Assembly: GCF_030852425.1 (NCBI RefSeq)
Contig: NZ_NSDM01000012.1
Span: 1 to 64,000, forward strand
Origin: Saccharothrix longispora
GTDB lineage: Bacteria; Actinomycetota; Actinomycetes; Mycobacteriales; Pseudonocardiaceae
Length of the DNA: 64,000 bases
Reading direction: 5' to 3'
Positions 17,545 to 26,263 of the stretch are shown piece by piece. A model generated the notes under the pieces. The model was not told the DNA's origin. It worked only from the letters and a program-made list of their open reading frames with translations, and ran no database searches. The position numbers and the translations under genes were made by a program. Each line of letters starts with the position of its first letter. Position 1 is the stretch's first letter.

Positions 17545-17555
17545 TGCACGACCGG

Positions 17556-17590
17556 GCCCGCCCTTCCCGTCCGACACGGGGAGGGCGGGC
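17556..17590 (+). terminator. Terminator of the whiB7 transcript
   Basis: A 14-base stem (GCCCGCCCTTCCCG and its complement) with a seven-base loop lies 12 bases after the small gene. Confidence 0.75.
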
Positions 17591-17640
17591 CTCGCCGTTT
17601 CGGGGGGAGGGATCGTCCCGTCGTCGGTACGGTGCGTCGT

Positions 17641-18570
17641 GTGGCTGCTCACTCTCACCACCACCCGGCTCACCACCACCCGGGCCGAACCCCCGACCGG
17701 ATCGACTGGTCGTCCCGCCTGACGATGCTGCGGCAGGCCGACGAGCTGGACGCGGAGGCCCACCGCGTCGTCGCACGCCGGCTCGTCCGCGCCCTGCCCG
17801 ACAACCCGACCGTCCTCGACGTCGGGTGCGGTGCCGGGGGGATGGCGGTGGCGTTCACCGAAGCACTGGTCGCCCGCGGCGGGGGGACGATCGTGCTGGT
17901 CGACGCCACGCCGGAGCTGCTGGACGCGGCGACGAGCGCGGCACGCTCGGCCGCCGCCTACGGCGGTGACACGACCAGCGCGCCCGTCCGGGTCCGGCCG
18001 GTGCTGGCCGACCTGGCCGCCGAACGGCCCGTCGACCTCGCCGGACCCGCTCAGCTGGTGTGGGCGTCGAACGTGGTGCACCACCTGCCGGACCAGCGGT
18101 CCGCTGTGGCCGGGTTGGTGGAGGCGGTGGCGCCGGGTGGGTGGTTGGCGCTCGCCGAGGGCGGGCTCGAGGGCAAGTTCCTCCCGTGGGACCTGGGGGT
18201 GGGGGAGCCCGGCTTGCAGGAACGACTGGCCGCCGCGCGCGCCCAGTGGTTCGTGCGGATGCGCGAGGACACCCACGGCTCCGTGCGGATGTCCGGTGGC
18301 TGGAACACCGTGCTCGCCGACCTCGGGCTGCTCGACGTGACGGCTTTCAGCTACCTCGTCGACCACCCCGCGCCCGCCGGGCAGGCGGTCCGGGACTGGG
18401 CCGTCGACCGGCTCCGCTGGTTCGCGGAGATCGCCGGCGACCTGCTGCACCCCGCGGACCGGCGCACCGTCCGGCAGCTCCTGGACCCGGACGACCCCGC
18501 CTACCTGGGGGCGCGCGACGACGTCTTCCTGCTCCTGGCCAACACCGTCCACCTCGGGCGCAGGGCATGA
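17641..18570 (+). CDS. Class I SAM-dependent methyltransferase, His-rich N-terminus
   Basis: 309 residues from GTG 17641 (GTG 17632 also possible). SAM motif I is VLDVGCGAGGMAVAFTEAL. Motif II is IVLVDATPELLDAA, and LVWASNVVHHLPDQR is motif IV. The N-terminus AHSHHHPAHHHPG has seven histidines in 13 residues and may bind metal or be disordered. The acceptor substrate is unknown; the fold resembles ubiquinone/menaquinone-type small-molecule methylases. Its stop overlaps the start of the next gene (ATGA). Confidence 0.85.
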   Translation: MAAHSHHHPAHHHPGRTPDRIDWSSRLTMLRQADELDAEAHRVVARRLVRALPDNPTVLDVGCGAGGMAVAFTEALVARGGGTIVLVDATPELLDAATSAARSAAAYGGDTTSAPVRVRPVLADLAAERPVDLAGPAQLVWASNVVHHLPDQRSAVAGLVEAVAPGGWLALAEGGLEGKFLPWDLGVGEPGLQERLAAARAQWFVRMREDTHGSVRMSGGWNTVLADLGLLDVTAFSYLVDHPAPAGQAVRDWAVDRLRWFAEIAGDLLHPADRRTVRQLLDPDDPAYLGARDDVFLLLANTVHLGRRA

Positions 18571-18752
18571 CCGACGCCGGTGGCGCGTGCGCCCGGTGCG
18601 GTCGGACCCGGAACTCGGTCGCCGACGCCGCCCAGCTGCTGGCCTGGGTGCGACAGCGGGAACGCGGCGTCGACCAGTGGCTGTGCCACGTCTGCGCGCG
18701 AGAGCACGTGCGGGACATCGAGGGGAAGCTCCCGGCCGACCACTGGGGATGA
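18567..18752 (+). CDS. Small zinc-ribbon-like protein
   Basis: 61 residues, coupled by ATGA to the methyltransferase. Two CxxC knuckles (CARCGR near residue 8 and CHVCAREHVRDIEGKL near 40) suggest one zinc site. It ends LPADHWG. Such small proteins are conserved in actinobacteria. The role is unknown, perhaps as a partner of the methyltransferase. Confidence 0.75.
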   Translation: MTDAGGACARCGRTRNSVADAAQLLAWVRQRERGVDQWLCHVCAREHVRDIEGKLPADHWG

Positions 18753-18915
18753 GACGGCGGCACCGCTCGGGACGAGGTGGTGTGGGGGCTGCGGACCTCC
18801 TGGGGGTTCGGGTGTCCCGCCGGGCGGGACACGATCGGTGGAATCCGGCAGGCCGGAATCCGGCAGGCGGGCTCGGGTCGACCGGTGCTCCGGCCGGGGG
18901 CCGGCCGACAGCCGG

Positions 18916-19500
18916 TCAGCGGAGGGTGGCGGCCAGGAGCCTCAGGGCAGACCTGGTGGCCGCCGTGCCGCGTGTGCTGCCCGCCTCCAGCTCCGCCGTC
19001 AGGTCCTCGATCGTGCACAGGCCCGCGCGCACCGCCCCGGCCAGGACGTGGTGACGTCTCAGCGGGTGGGGTTCGTGCCGCACCGAGTCCAGGACCGCCC
19101 TGGTCGGCTCGCTGAACGGCAGGCCGTCGCGCACGACCACGCCCGGTGGCCGGCTGGTGCGTTCCAGCACCACCCGGGGCGTGCCCTGCCGGCGGCGGCT
19201 CGCCGGTTGCAGCAGGTGGACGTGGCGCGGTGGCCGGGTGGGCAGGCCCTGGGCGGCCAGGGCGTCAGCTCCGGTGATCACCGCGCCCGGACCCGCGTAG
19301 GCCACGGCGGCCCGGAGGCGTTGGGCGCGGGTGGGCGGCTGGGCGCCGAGCAGCAGCACGCCCGGCAGGATGCGCTGCCACGGGCCGCCGGGGCGGCACT
19401 TGAGCTCGATGACGTGGCCGGGGACGCCGGCGGCTTTCAGGTCGGCGGTCCTGGCGACGTCCGCGGTGCGGGTGATGTCCGTGGTCGGGGTGATGTCCAT
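18916..19500 (-). CDS. AbiEi-antitoxin-like (type IV TA) domain protein
   Basis: 194 residues from ATG 19500. GGPWQRILPGVLLLGAQPPT then QRLRAAVAYAGPGAVITGAD and HVHLLQPASRRR follow the pattern of actinobacterial proteins annotated as AbiEi-like antitoxin domains. The C-terminus EPTRAVLDSVRHEPHPLRRH matches the same group. These are orphan proteins found in many copies, and no AbiEii nucleotidyltransferase is nearby, so a toxin-antitoxin role is not supported. The N-terminus has repeated TxDITRTAD units. Confidence 0.65.
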   Translation of the reverse strand: MDITPTTDITRTADVARTADLKAAGVPGHVIELKCRPGGPWQRILPGVLLLGAQPPTRAQRLRAAVAYAGPGAVITGADALAAQGLPTRPPRHVHLLQPASRRRQGTPRVVLERTSRPPGVVVRDGLPFSEPTRAVLDSVRHEPHPLRRHHVLAGAVRAGLCTIEDLTAELEAGSTRGTAATRSALRLLAATLR

Positions 19501-19580
19501 GGGGCAACGGTGGCGGACACCGGAGCGCTGTGCCAGGGAGTGCGGCTTGGTTGTGGACAACTCGGAAAGCTGTGGACAAC

Positions 19581-20891
19581 TCAGTCCGCGAAGCCCGGCT
19601 GCCACCGGGACACAATGGCTTTGGCCTGCACGTTCGCGTCGAGCTGGCAGAGGATGCCCGTGGCACCCAGCGTCACCCTGTGGACAAGTAGGTACTGGGG
19701 CGGGAGGTTGAGGGACCTTCCCGTTTGCGAATCAGGGCTGCGGAGGTCGCCCACCCGCTCCGCCTGCTGCTGCAACCACCGGCGCGTGAAGTGGAACGTC
19801 TCGGTGCGCAGCGGCTCGACGAACGGCGCCAGGTAGTTCAGCACGTCCTCGGCGTGCAGCTCGGTGCCCGGGCGGATGAAGTGCTCGGTGCGCAGCAGCT
19901 CCTCCAGGTCCGCCGAACGGCCCTCCAGCGCCAACCTGGTCATCAGCCCCAGGGGCCTGGGCAGGCCGTCGGGCAGGCGGGCCACCGCGCCGAAGTCCAG
20001 GACGCGCAGCCGGCCGTCCGCGCCCAGCATGAAGTTGCCGGGGTGCGGGTCGGCGTGCAGCAACCCCGACCGGCTCGGCGCGGAGAAGTGGAACTCCGAG
20101 AGCAGCTGACCGGACAGGTCGCGCTCCTCCCGCGAACCGTCGCGGATGATCTTCGCCAGGGGGGTGCCCTCGGTCCACTCGGTGACCATGACCTTCGGCG
20201 AGCTGGCCACCACGCGCGGCACGAGCACGTGGTCGTCGCCGGCGAACGCCTTGGCGAACACCCGCTGGCTGGCCGCCTCGGTCCGGTAGTCCAACTCCTC
20301 CAGGTACCGGTCGCGCAGCTCCTCCAGCAGCGGCTTCACCTCGGCGCCGGGCATGATCGCCTGCATCAGCCTGCTGAACCGCAGCAGCTGCTTCAGGTCC
20401 GACTCCAGGGCCTCGTCCGCACCGGGGTACTGCACCTTCACGGCCACGTCGCGCCCGTCGTGCCACACCGCGCGGTGCACCTGGCCGATGCTCGCGGACG
20501 CTGCGGGCGTGTCGTCGAACGACGCGAACCGCTTGGCCCAGCCCGTGCCGAGCTGCTCGGCCAGCACGCGGTGCACGGTGCGCGTCGGCATCGGCGGCGC
20601 CGCGGTCTGGAGCTTGGTCAGCGCCTCGCGGTACGGCTCGGCCAGCTCCTCCGGCACCGCCGCCTCGAACACGCTCAGGGCCTGGCCGAACTTCATCGCG
20701 CCGCCCTTGAGCTGCCCGAGCACCGCGAACACCTGCTCGGCGGTCTTCGCCGACACCTCGGCGTTGACCTCCTCGGAGCTGCGGCCTGCCAAGCGCTTGC
20801 CCCAGCCGCCCACCACCCGGCCCGCCACCCCGAGCGGGAGGCTGGCCAGCTTGGCGGTGCGCTGCACGGCCTTGCGCGGGATTTCAGTCAC
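19581..20891 (-). CDS. AarF/ABC1/UbiB-family atypical kinase
   Basis: 436 residues from GTG 20891. UbiB-type motifs are present: LKGGAMKFGQALSVFEAAVP (the KxGQ loop), ASASIGQVHRAVWHDGRDVA, VKVQYPG, LLHADPHPGNFMLG (catalytic) and VLDFGAVARLP. The fold binds ATP and in other systems supports quinone or lipid metabolism. The specific role in this gene neighbourhood, next to the ThiF-like gene and conserved in actinobacteria, is unknown. It has no C-terminal membrane helices. Confidence 0.9.
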   Translation of the reverse strand: MTEIPRKAVQRTAKLASLPLGVAGRVVGGWGKRLAGRSSEEVNAEVSAKTAEQVFAVLGQLKGGAMKFGQALSVFEAAVPEELAEPYREALTKLQTAAPPMPTRTVHRVLAEQLGTGWAKRFASFDDTPAASASIGQVHRAVWHDGRDVAVKVQYPGADEALESDLKQLLRFSRLMQAIMPGAEVKPLLEELRDRYLEELDYRTEAASQRVFAKAFAGDDHVLVPRVVASSPKVMVTEWTEGTPLAKIIRDGSREERDLSGQLLSEFHFSAPSRSGLLHADPHPGNFMLGADGRLRVLDFGAVARLPDGLPRPLGLMTRLALEGRSADLEELLRTEHFIRPGTELHAEDVLNYLAPFVEPLRTETFHFTRRWLQQQAERVGDLRSPDSQTGRSLNLPPQYLLVHRVTLGATGILCQLDANVQAKAIVSRWQPGFAD

Positions 20892-20977
20892 CCGGGAATT
20901 CTCCCCCCGCCGATCCTCGTGGTCGCGCTGGATCGCGTTACCCACCGAAAACCTACACAGCCCTCCCTGAGGGCCCG

Positions 20978-21988
20978 TCACGTCGCGGAACGGCACTCGC
21001 AGCGCGGGTGCACCGGCGCTATCCGGTGCTCCACCGCCCCGGCGAACGCGTCGACCTCCACGACCGCGTCCCAGGTCGGCGGCCGGGTGCGCATCTCGGC
21101 GCCGCGGTCGAGCGCCAGCAGCGCCTGGCCGACGGCGAAGCCCGCCGTGGCGGTCACCGTGGCCGCGTCGGCGTGCTGGACGCGGTCGACGAGCTGCGCG
21201 GCCAGCACCGGCCACTCGGGGTCCTCGTCGGCGGCGTGCCTGTCCGCGCACCTCAGGCAGCTGCTGCGACCGGGCACGACGAGCGGCCCGACGACGCCGA
21301 GGCCCTCGCGGACGCGCACGGCCAGGTGCGGCGTGCGCGAGGCCAGCAGGCCGATGAGCAGTTCCGGCGCGGGCACCAGCACGTCCGCCAGCACGACGAG
21401 GTCGACGTGCCGGGGCGCCGGCCGGACACCGCCGCACGCCCGCTCCACGGCCGCCGCCGCGGCGGCGGAGCGCGGCCTGCCCACGTCGTCGTCGGTATAA
21501 CCCGATCCGGTGTCCTCCGGTCCGACGCGGCCCCGCGCGACCACCCGAACGTGTCCCACGCCGGCGGCGGCGAGGAGGGTCGCGACGGTCACCGCGAGCC
21601 GCCCCTCGCCGTGCACGACGACGGCCCGGTCGGCACGCTCGGCGGGTAGCCCGGGCGCGGGGCGACGGGTCCGCAGCGCCCACGACGACACCTCGGCGGT
21701 CAGCCGGGCGTGCGGCGCGGGCACCGACTCCTCGACCAGGCCGGCCTGCGCCAGCCCGTGCAGCACGCCCGCCAGCTCGGCGGCCTGCGTGCCGTGGGGC
21801 GCGAGCTGTTCGCGCAGCTCGGAGAGGGTGTGCCGGCCGGTGAGGTCGAGCAGGACGGACGCCATGGGCGCGGGCACGTCCTCGACCAGCACGGCGTGCC
21901 GGGGGTCGGTGCCGATCTGCACCACGTCGTTCCGGCGGCGCAGCAGCGGCAGGCCGGGCAGGACCCTGGGTCGGTTCGGGAGATCCAC
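20978..21988 (-). CDS. ThiF/TOMM leader-binding-like protein
   Basis: 336 residues from GTG 21988. The N-terminal 90 residues (VLPGLPLLRRRNDVVQIGTD, HAVLVEDVPAPMASVLLDL, HTLSELREQLAPHG) resemble the RiPP-recognition wing of cyclodehydratases. The rest is a reduced E1/ThiF Rossmann domain with zinc pairs SCLRCADRH and HPRCECR. It lacks a clear ATP-binding GxGxxG. Proteins of this type are called TOMM precursor leader peptide-binding proteins, but no precursor peptide or YcaO partner is nearby. The gene order beside AarF and DUF5679 is a known actinobacterial arrangement. Confidence 0.75.
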   Translation of the reverse strand: MDLPNRPRVLPGLPLLRRRNDVVQIGTDPRHAVLVEDVPAPMASVLLDLTGRHTLSELREQLAPHGTQAAELAGVLHGLAQAGLVEESVPAPHARLTAEVSSWALRTRRPAPGLPAERADRAVVVHGEGRLAVTVATLLAAAGVGHVRVVARGRVGPEDTGSGYTDDDVGRPRSAAAAAAVERACGGVRPAPRHVDLVVLADVLVPAPELLIGLLASRTPHLAVRVREGLGVVGPLVVPGRSSCLRCADRHAADEDPEWPVLAAQLVDRVQHADAATVTATAGFAVGQALLALDRGAEMRTRPPTWDAVVEVDAFAGAVEHRIAPVHPRCECRSAT

Positions 21989-22078
21989 ACCGGCAGCGTG
22001 GCCCCGCCGCCCGGAATCGCGAAATGCCCGTCCACAGGTCCGCGATCCGTCCACAGGCGGCACCGGGGCCCTTGACAG

Positions 22079-22103
22079 GTGGCCGGGCGCGCGGCCCGGC
22101 CAC
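22079..22103. terminator. Hairpin after DUF5679 gene
   Basis: A nine-base GC-rich stem (GTGGCCGGG and its complement) lies ten bases past the DUF5679 stop. Confidence 0.6.
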
Positions 22104-22113
22104 CCGCAGGACG

Positions 22114-22269
22114 TCAGACCTTCGCCTTGCCGAGAATCCGGGTCACCGTGGTCCCGCAGACCGGGCACTTGCCCTTGGCCATCCTGCGGTTGTTGCTCTC
22201 GTGCACCTCGCCCGTGAAATCGCGCTTCTCACGGCACTTGACGCAGTAGCCGTTGTAGGTCTCGGCCAC
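22114..22269 (-). CDS. DUF5679 zinc-ribbon protein
   Basis: 51 residues from GTG 22269. YNGYCVKCREKRDFTG and GKCPVCGTTVTRILGKA give two CxxC pairs in a rubredoxin-like zinc ribbon. The length and the ending GKAKV are typical of DUF5679, an actinobacterial family of unknown role. It is divergent from the metallopeptidase gene. Confidence 0.9.
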   Translation of the reverse strand: MAETYNGYCVKCREKRDFTGEVHESNNRRMAKGKCPVCGTTVTRILGKAKV

Positions 22270-22471
22270 GGCTTCCTCCTTGCTTCGAGAGTGCGGGGCG
22301 ATCTGCGCCACACTCGGGGCTGACCAGCACGCTACCTGCGGGGAGTCCGTCCCGCTGCACGCCGCGTCGATCGTGTCCAGCCGCCTTTCGGTGGAACCTG
22401 ATCGTCCGTTGCCCCACACACCGCCGCTTGGCCGCCGCGGATTGTCGGTCCGGGGCCTTACCGTGAATGCC

Positions 22472-22999
22472 ATGCCCGAACCGCAGGTGGAGGTGCGGCG
22501 CAGCGCCCGGCGCCGTCGCATGGTGAGCGCGTACCGCGAAGGGGACACCGTCGTCGTCCTGCTGCCGGCCCGCATGACGAAGACCGAGGAGAAGCACTGG
22601 GTGGCGGAGATGCTGAGCCGCCTCCAGCGCAGCGAGACCCGACGCCGGTCGCCGACGCGCACGTCCGACGCCGCCCTGCTCCAGCGGTGCGAGGAGCTCG
22701 CCGACCGCCACCTGGACGGCGTGCGCCCGAGCAGCGTGCGGTGGGTGCCGCCGATGCGCACGAGGTGGGCGTCGTGCACGCCCAGCGAGGGGACGATCCG
22801 GATCAGCGAGCGCCTGCGCGAGGTGCCCTCGTGGGTGCTCGACTACGTGCTGGTGCACGAGTTGGCGCACCTGCGGGTGCCCGGTCACGGGAAGGACTTC
22901 TGGCAGCTCGTGCACAGGTACCCGAGGGCGGAGCGCGCCATCGGGTACCTGGAGGGCATCTCGGCGGCCGCGGGCCTGGGCATCACCGAGGAGGACTAG
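22472..22999 (+). CDS. YgjP/DUF45-type M48 metallopeptidase
   Basis: 175 residues from ATG 22472. The zinc motif is VLVHELAHLRVPGHGKDFWQ (HELAH plus a downstream His), preceded by MRTRWASCTPSEGTIRISER, the YgjP signature that also carries a conserved Trp-Ala-Ser-Cys. The family is a compact cytoplasmic protease similar to the SprT/WLM group, and its substrates are unknown. It lies between DUF5679 and the DUF2342 protein, a conserved neighbourhood. Confidence 0.9.
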   Translation: MPEPQVEVRRSARRRRMVSAYREGDTVVVLLPARMTKTEEKHWVAEMLSRLQRSETRRRSPTRTSDAALLQRCEELADRHLDGVRPSSVRWVPPMRTRWASCTPSEGTIRISERLREVPSWVLDYVLVHELAHLRVPGHGKDFWQLVHRYPRAERAIGYLEGISAAAGLGITEED

Positions 23000-23007
23000 C
23001 GGGACCG

Positions 23008-23034
23008 GTGCGCGGCGACGACGGCGCCGCGCAC
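23008..23034. terminator. Hairpin between convergent genes
   Basis: A ten-base stem (GTGCGCGGCG and its complement) with a seven-base loop sits between the two convergent protease genes. Confidence 0.65.
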
Positions 23035-23041
23035 CCGGGCG

Positions 23042-24409
23042 CTACTTGGCGTCGCCGCCCGAGGGGCCGTCCTCGTCGGAGGGGCCCGCGCCGGCGGCGC
23101 CGTCATCGGGAGCGCCGCCGTCGGACTTGTCGCGCAGCGTGCGCTCCAGCTCCGCCATCGGGTCCTCCAGCGCCTTGCGGGTGGTCCCGAACCGCTCCGC
23201 GAACTCCATCGGGTCGTCGAGGTCCTCCGCCGAGGGCACCAGGTCGGGGTGCTCCCACACGCTCTCGCGCTGCTCGATGCCGTGCTGGTCGCCGAGCAGC
23301 TTCCACAGCGCCGCCGCCGAGCGGTGCCGGCGGGGCCGCAGCTCCAAGCCGACCAGGGTGGCGAACGTCTGCTCCGCCGGACCGCCGGACGCCCGGCGCC
23401 GCCGCAGCGTCTCGCGCAGCGCCTCCGCGCCGGGCAGGCGCTCGCCGACGGCCTCGTTCACCACGACGTCGACCCAGCCCTCGACCAGGGCCAACAGCGT
23501 CTCCAGGCGGGTCAGCGCGGCCTTCTGCTCGGGCGTGGTCTGGGGTTCGAGCATCCCGGACTTCATCGCTTCCTCGATGCTCGCCGGGTTCGACGGGTCC
23601 ACCTGGCCCGCCAGCTGCTCCAGCGCCGAGGTGTCCACCGCGATGCCCTGCGCGAACTCCTCCACCAGGTCCAGCAGCCGCTGCCGCAGCCACGGCACGT
23701 GGCTGAACAGCCGCTGGTGGGCGGCCTCGCGGGCGGCGAGGAACACCAGCACCTCGCTGGCCGGGCGCTCCAGGCCCTCGGTGAACTTCTCGATGTTGGC
23801 GGGCAGCAGCGCCGCCGTGCCCTCCGGCCCCAGCGGCAGGCCCACCTCGGTCGAGGTCAGCACCTCGGAACCGAGCTGCGCCAGCGCGCCGCCGAGCTGC
23901 GAGCCGAACGCCATGCCGCCCATCTGGCCGAGCATCGACAGCAGCGGGCCGGCGGCCTCCTTGGCCTCGGCGGGCATCGCGTCGACCCACGCGCCGGACA
24001 CGCGCCGCGCCACCGGGTCGCACAGCCGCTGCCACGTCGGCAGCGTGCGCTCCACCCACTCGCGCGCGCTCCAGCTCTGCGTGGTGCGCACCCCCGCGGG
24101 CAGCGCCGTCACCGGGTCGAGCCACATCTCGGCCAGGTGCACGGCGTCGGCCACCGCGGTCCCCTGGTCGGGGCCGAAGCCGAGGGCGGTGCCCGGCTTG
24201 CCGGCCAGCTGCTGGAGGGCGATCTGCTTCGCCAGGTCGTAGTTGACCGGCCCGGACGACGAGTTCGCGTTGCTGAACATCGCGCCGAGCTGGCTCAGCA
24301 TCGCGCCGAGCTGGTTGAAGTCGAAGGGGTTCGCGTCCCCCTGGTCCCCTGGCTTGCGGCCTCGGTCGTCGGGGTCCTGCGGGCCGAACCCGAAGGGCAG
24401 GTCACTCAT
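23042..24409 (-). CDS. Zinc-dependent metalloprotease, DUF2342 family
   Basis: 455 residues from ATG 24409. Segments EMWLDPVTALPAGVRTTQSW, FGSQLGGALAQLGSEVLTST and LVFLAAREAAHQRLFSHVPW match the actinobacterial DUF2342 family, whose AAREAAHxRLF helix supplies a metal-ligand His. The N-terminus (FGFGPQDPDD) and the C-terminus (acidic, Gly/Ser/Asp-rich) look disordered. The exact function is unknown; the family is often called a zinc-dependent metalloprotease or F420-associated protein. Confidence 0.88.
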   Translation of the reverse strand: MSDLPFGFGPQDPDDRGRKPGDQGDANPFDFNQLGAMLSQLGAMFSNANSSSGPVNYDLAKQIALQQLAGKPGTALGFGPDQGTAVADAVHLAEMWLDPVTALPAGVRTTQSWSAREWVERTLPTWQRLCDPVARRVSGAWVDAMPAEAKEAAGPLLSMLGQMGGMAFGSQLGGALAQLGSEVLTSTEVGLPLGPEGTAALLPANIEKFTEGLERPASEVLVFLAAREAAHQRLFSHVPWLRQRLLDLVEEFAQGIAVDTSALEQLAGQVDPSNPASIEEAMKSGMLEPQTTPEQKAALTRLETLLALVEGWVDVVVNEAVGERLPGAEALRETLRRRRASGGPAEQTFATLVGLELRPRRHRSAAALWKLLGDQHGIEQRESVWEHPDLVPSAEDLDDPMEFAERFGTTRKALEDPMAELERTLRDKSDGGAPDDGAAGAGPSDEDGPSGGDAK

Positions 24410-24510
24410 GCCACCACGGTACGCGGGATGCGGCGTCGGGGCGGAGCCGAGGAGCGGCGACGCGGACCGGTTCGCCCCCGGCGCAACCGCGTGGTCGTAC
24501 CCTGTCGGGC

Positions 24511-25596
24511 GTGACCGAAGGCACCGACACCGTCGTGGACCAGGCACCGCCCACCCCGAAGCCCCCGCGGCGCGGCCTCACCAGGCGCACGTGGACCCTG
24601 GTGATCAGCCTCGCGGTGGTCCTGGTCCTCGGGCTGCTCGGTGGGTTCGCCCGGGTGCCGTACGTGGCGCTGGGCCCCGGTCCGACCTACGACACGCTGG
24701 GCCAGGTCAACGGCGGCGACGTCGTGGCGATCGAGGGTCAGGAGACGTTCCCGACCGGCGGTCGGCTGACCATGACCACGGTGTCGCTCACCGACGACGT
24801 GTCGCTGTTCGGCGCGCTCGGCCTGTGGGTCAGCGGCCGGTACGCGCTCGCGCCGCGCGAGGAGTTCTTCCGCCCCGGCGAGTCCGAGCAGCAGGTCCGC
24901 GACCAGAACGTGAAGGCGTTCCAGGACTCGCAGACCAGCGCCGAGGTCGCCGCGCTGCGCTACCTGGACTACCCGATGAAGGTCGTCGCCGCCGAGATCA
25001 CGAACGACACGGCCGCGGCCGGCGTGCTCCAGCCCGACGACCGGCTGCTGGAGGTCAACGGCAAGCAGGTCGTGACCGCCGACGACGTGCGACCCGCCCT
25101 GGAGACCACCAAGCCGGGCGACCGGGTCCAGCTGACCTTCGAGCACGAGGGCGAGCGCAAGACCGCCACGGTCACGCTCGGCCGGGCCGACGGCCGCGAG
25201 ACCGGCTTCCTCGGCGTGCTGCCGCTGGACCGCGCCGACGTGCCGTTCGACATCAAGATCAGCCTGAACGACGTCGGCGGCCCGTCCGCGGGCATGATGT
25301 TCGCCCTGTCGATCGTCGACAAGCTGACCCCCGGCGAGCTGAACGGCGGCCAGTCCGTCGCGGGCACCGGCGAGATCAACGACAAGGGCGAGGTCGGCCG
25401 CATCGGCGGCATCCAGTTCAAGCTGGTCGCCGCCGCCGAGGGCGGCGCCACCACGTTCCTGGTGCCGGCGGGCAACTGCGACGAGGCCAGGCAGCACGCC
25501 CCGGAGGGCATGCGCCTGGTGAAGGTCGAGAAGCTCGACGACGCCGTGCGGGCGCTGGAGAGCCTGGCCGCCGGCGGCGACGCGCCCACCTGCTGA
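24511..25596 (+). CDS. PDZ-domain, Lon-type (S16) serine protease, membrane-anchored
   Basis: 361 residues. One N-terminal membrane helix (TLVISLAVVLVLGLLGGFAR) precedes a PDZ domain (residues 160-245: AAAGVLQPDDRLLEVNGKQV). A Lon-like proteolytic domain follows, with the Ser in DVGGPSAGMMFALSIVDKLT and the dyad Lys in GIQFKLVAAAEGGATTFL. There is no AAA ATPase domain, so this is the YlbL type that cleaves outside or at the membrane without ATP. It starts with GTG. It is divergent from DUF2342 and convergent with the PPA1309 gene. Confidence 0.92.
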   Translation: MTEGTDTVVDQAPPTPKPPRRGLTRRTWTLVISLAVVLVLGLLGGFARVPYVALGPGPTYDTLGQVNGGDVVAIEGQETFPTGGRLTMTTVSLTDDVSLFGALGLWVSGRYALAPREEFFRPGESEQQVRDQNVKAFQDSQTSAEVAALRYLDYPMKVVAAEITNDTAAAGVLQPDDRLLEVNGKQVVTADDVRPALETTKPGDRVQLTFEHEGERKTATVTLGRADGRETGFLGVLPLDRADVPFDIKISLNDVGGPSAGMMFALSIVDKLTPGELNGGQSVAGTGEINDKGEVGRIGGIQFKLVAAAEGGATTFLVPAGNCDEARQHAPEGMRLVKVEKLDDAVRALESLAAGGDAPTC

Positions 25597-25614
25597 CCAC
25601 GGCCGCCGGTCACC

Positions 25615-26157
25615 TCACGGCTGGAGGGTCTCCAGCAGCGCGCGCGTGAGGTTCGGGGCCAGCTCGGGGTGCGCCACGACCTCCTCGGGCACCTCCGTGC
25701 TCCCGCGCAGCCGCAGCACGCACGCCGCCGACCCGTCCCGCAGCACGGCCGCCACCAGGCGCGCCTCCCGGCGCTGGGGGTGCTCGGCGGCGAACCGGCG
25801 GGCCGCCTCGTCGTCCAGCTCGCCCTCGGCCAGCTGCGCCTCGGCGTCCGGCGGCAGCACCACGATCTCCTGCGCGAGCGCGCACCCGCGCACCACGTCC
25901 GGCCACACGATCCCGGCCAGCGCCCGGTCCAGCTCCGAGTCGGGCAGCGAGTCCTGCGCGATGGGCGTCAGCGGCGACGACTCCGGGTCGAGCTGACCGG
26001 CCAGCTCGGGCTGCTGCGCGAGCAGCTCCGACGTCGGGACCAGCGCGAACAGCTGGGTCGGCTGGTTCCACCCACCGGTGGACACGAACTCCTCGACCTC
26101 GCGGGCGACGGCGGGCAGCACCACGGGCGGCGTTTCACTGGCTGACACGCCCGCCAT
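25615..26157 (-). CDS. PPA1309 family protein
   Basis: 180 residues. ALVPTSELLAQQPELAGQLD, GIVWPDVVRGCALAQEIVVL and LVAAVLRDGSAACVLRLRGS follow the PPA1309 family, an actinobacterial protein beside UPF0182 in many genomes. No catalytic motif is apparent. The function is unknown, and the position opposite UPF0182 is conserved. Confidence 0.88.
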   Translation of the reverse strand: MAGVSASETPPVVLPAVAREVEEFVSTGGWNQPTQLFALVPTSELLAQQPELAGQLDPESSPLTPIAQDSLPDSELDRALAGIVWPDVVRGCALAQEIVVLPPDAEAQLAEGELDDEAARRFAAEHPQRREARLVAAVLRDGSAACVLRLRGSTEVPEEVVAHPELAPNLTRALLETLQP

Positions 26158-26263
26158 GGTCGCATCACCCCGAAACGGTCGACCGAACGGGGAACCCCGA
26201 GGGGCCTCCGTAGAGTTGGACAGAACGTACGAACGCCACTACCGCGATCCAGGAGCGTGCCCC

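Noticed and set aside
18916-19500. AbiEi-like gene as half of a toxin-antitoxin pair
   Set aside because: No AbiEii nucleotidyltransferase gene lies on either side.
20978-22269. A RiPP biosynthetic cluster around the ThiF-like gene
   Set aside because: No precursor peptide, YcaO, dehydrogenase or transporter is nearby; DUF5679 is a zinc ribbon and not a precursor.
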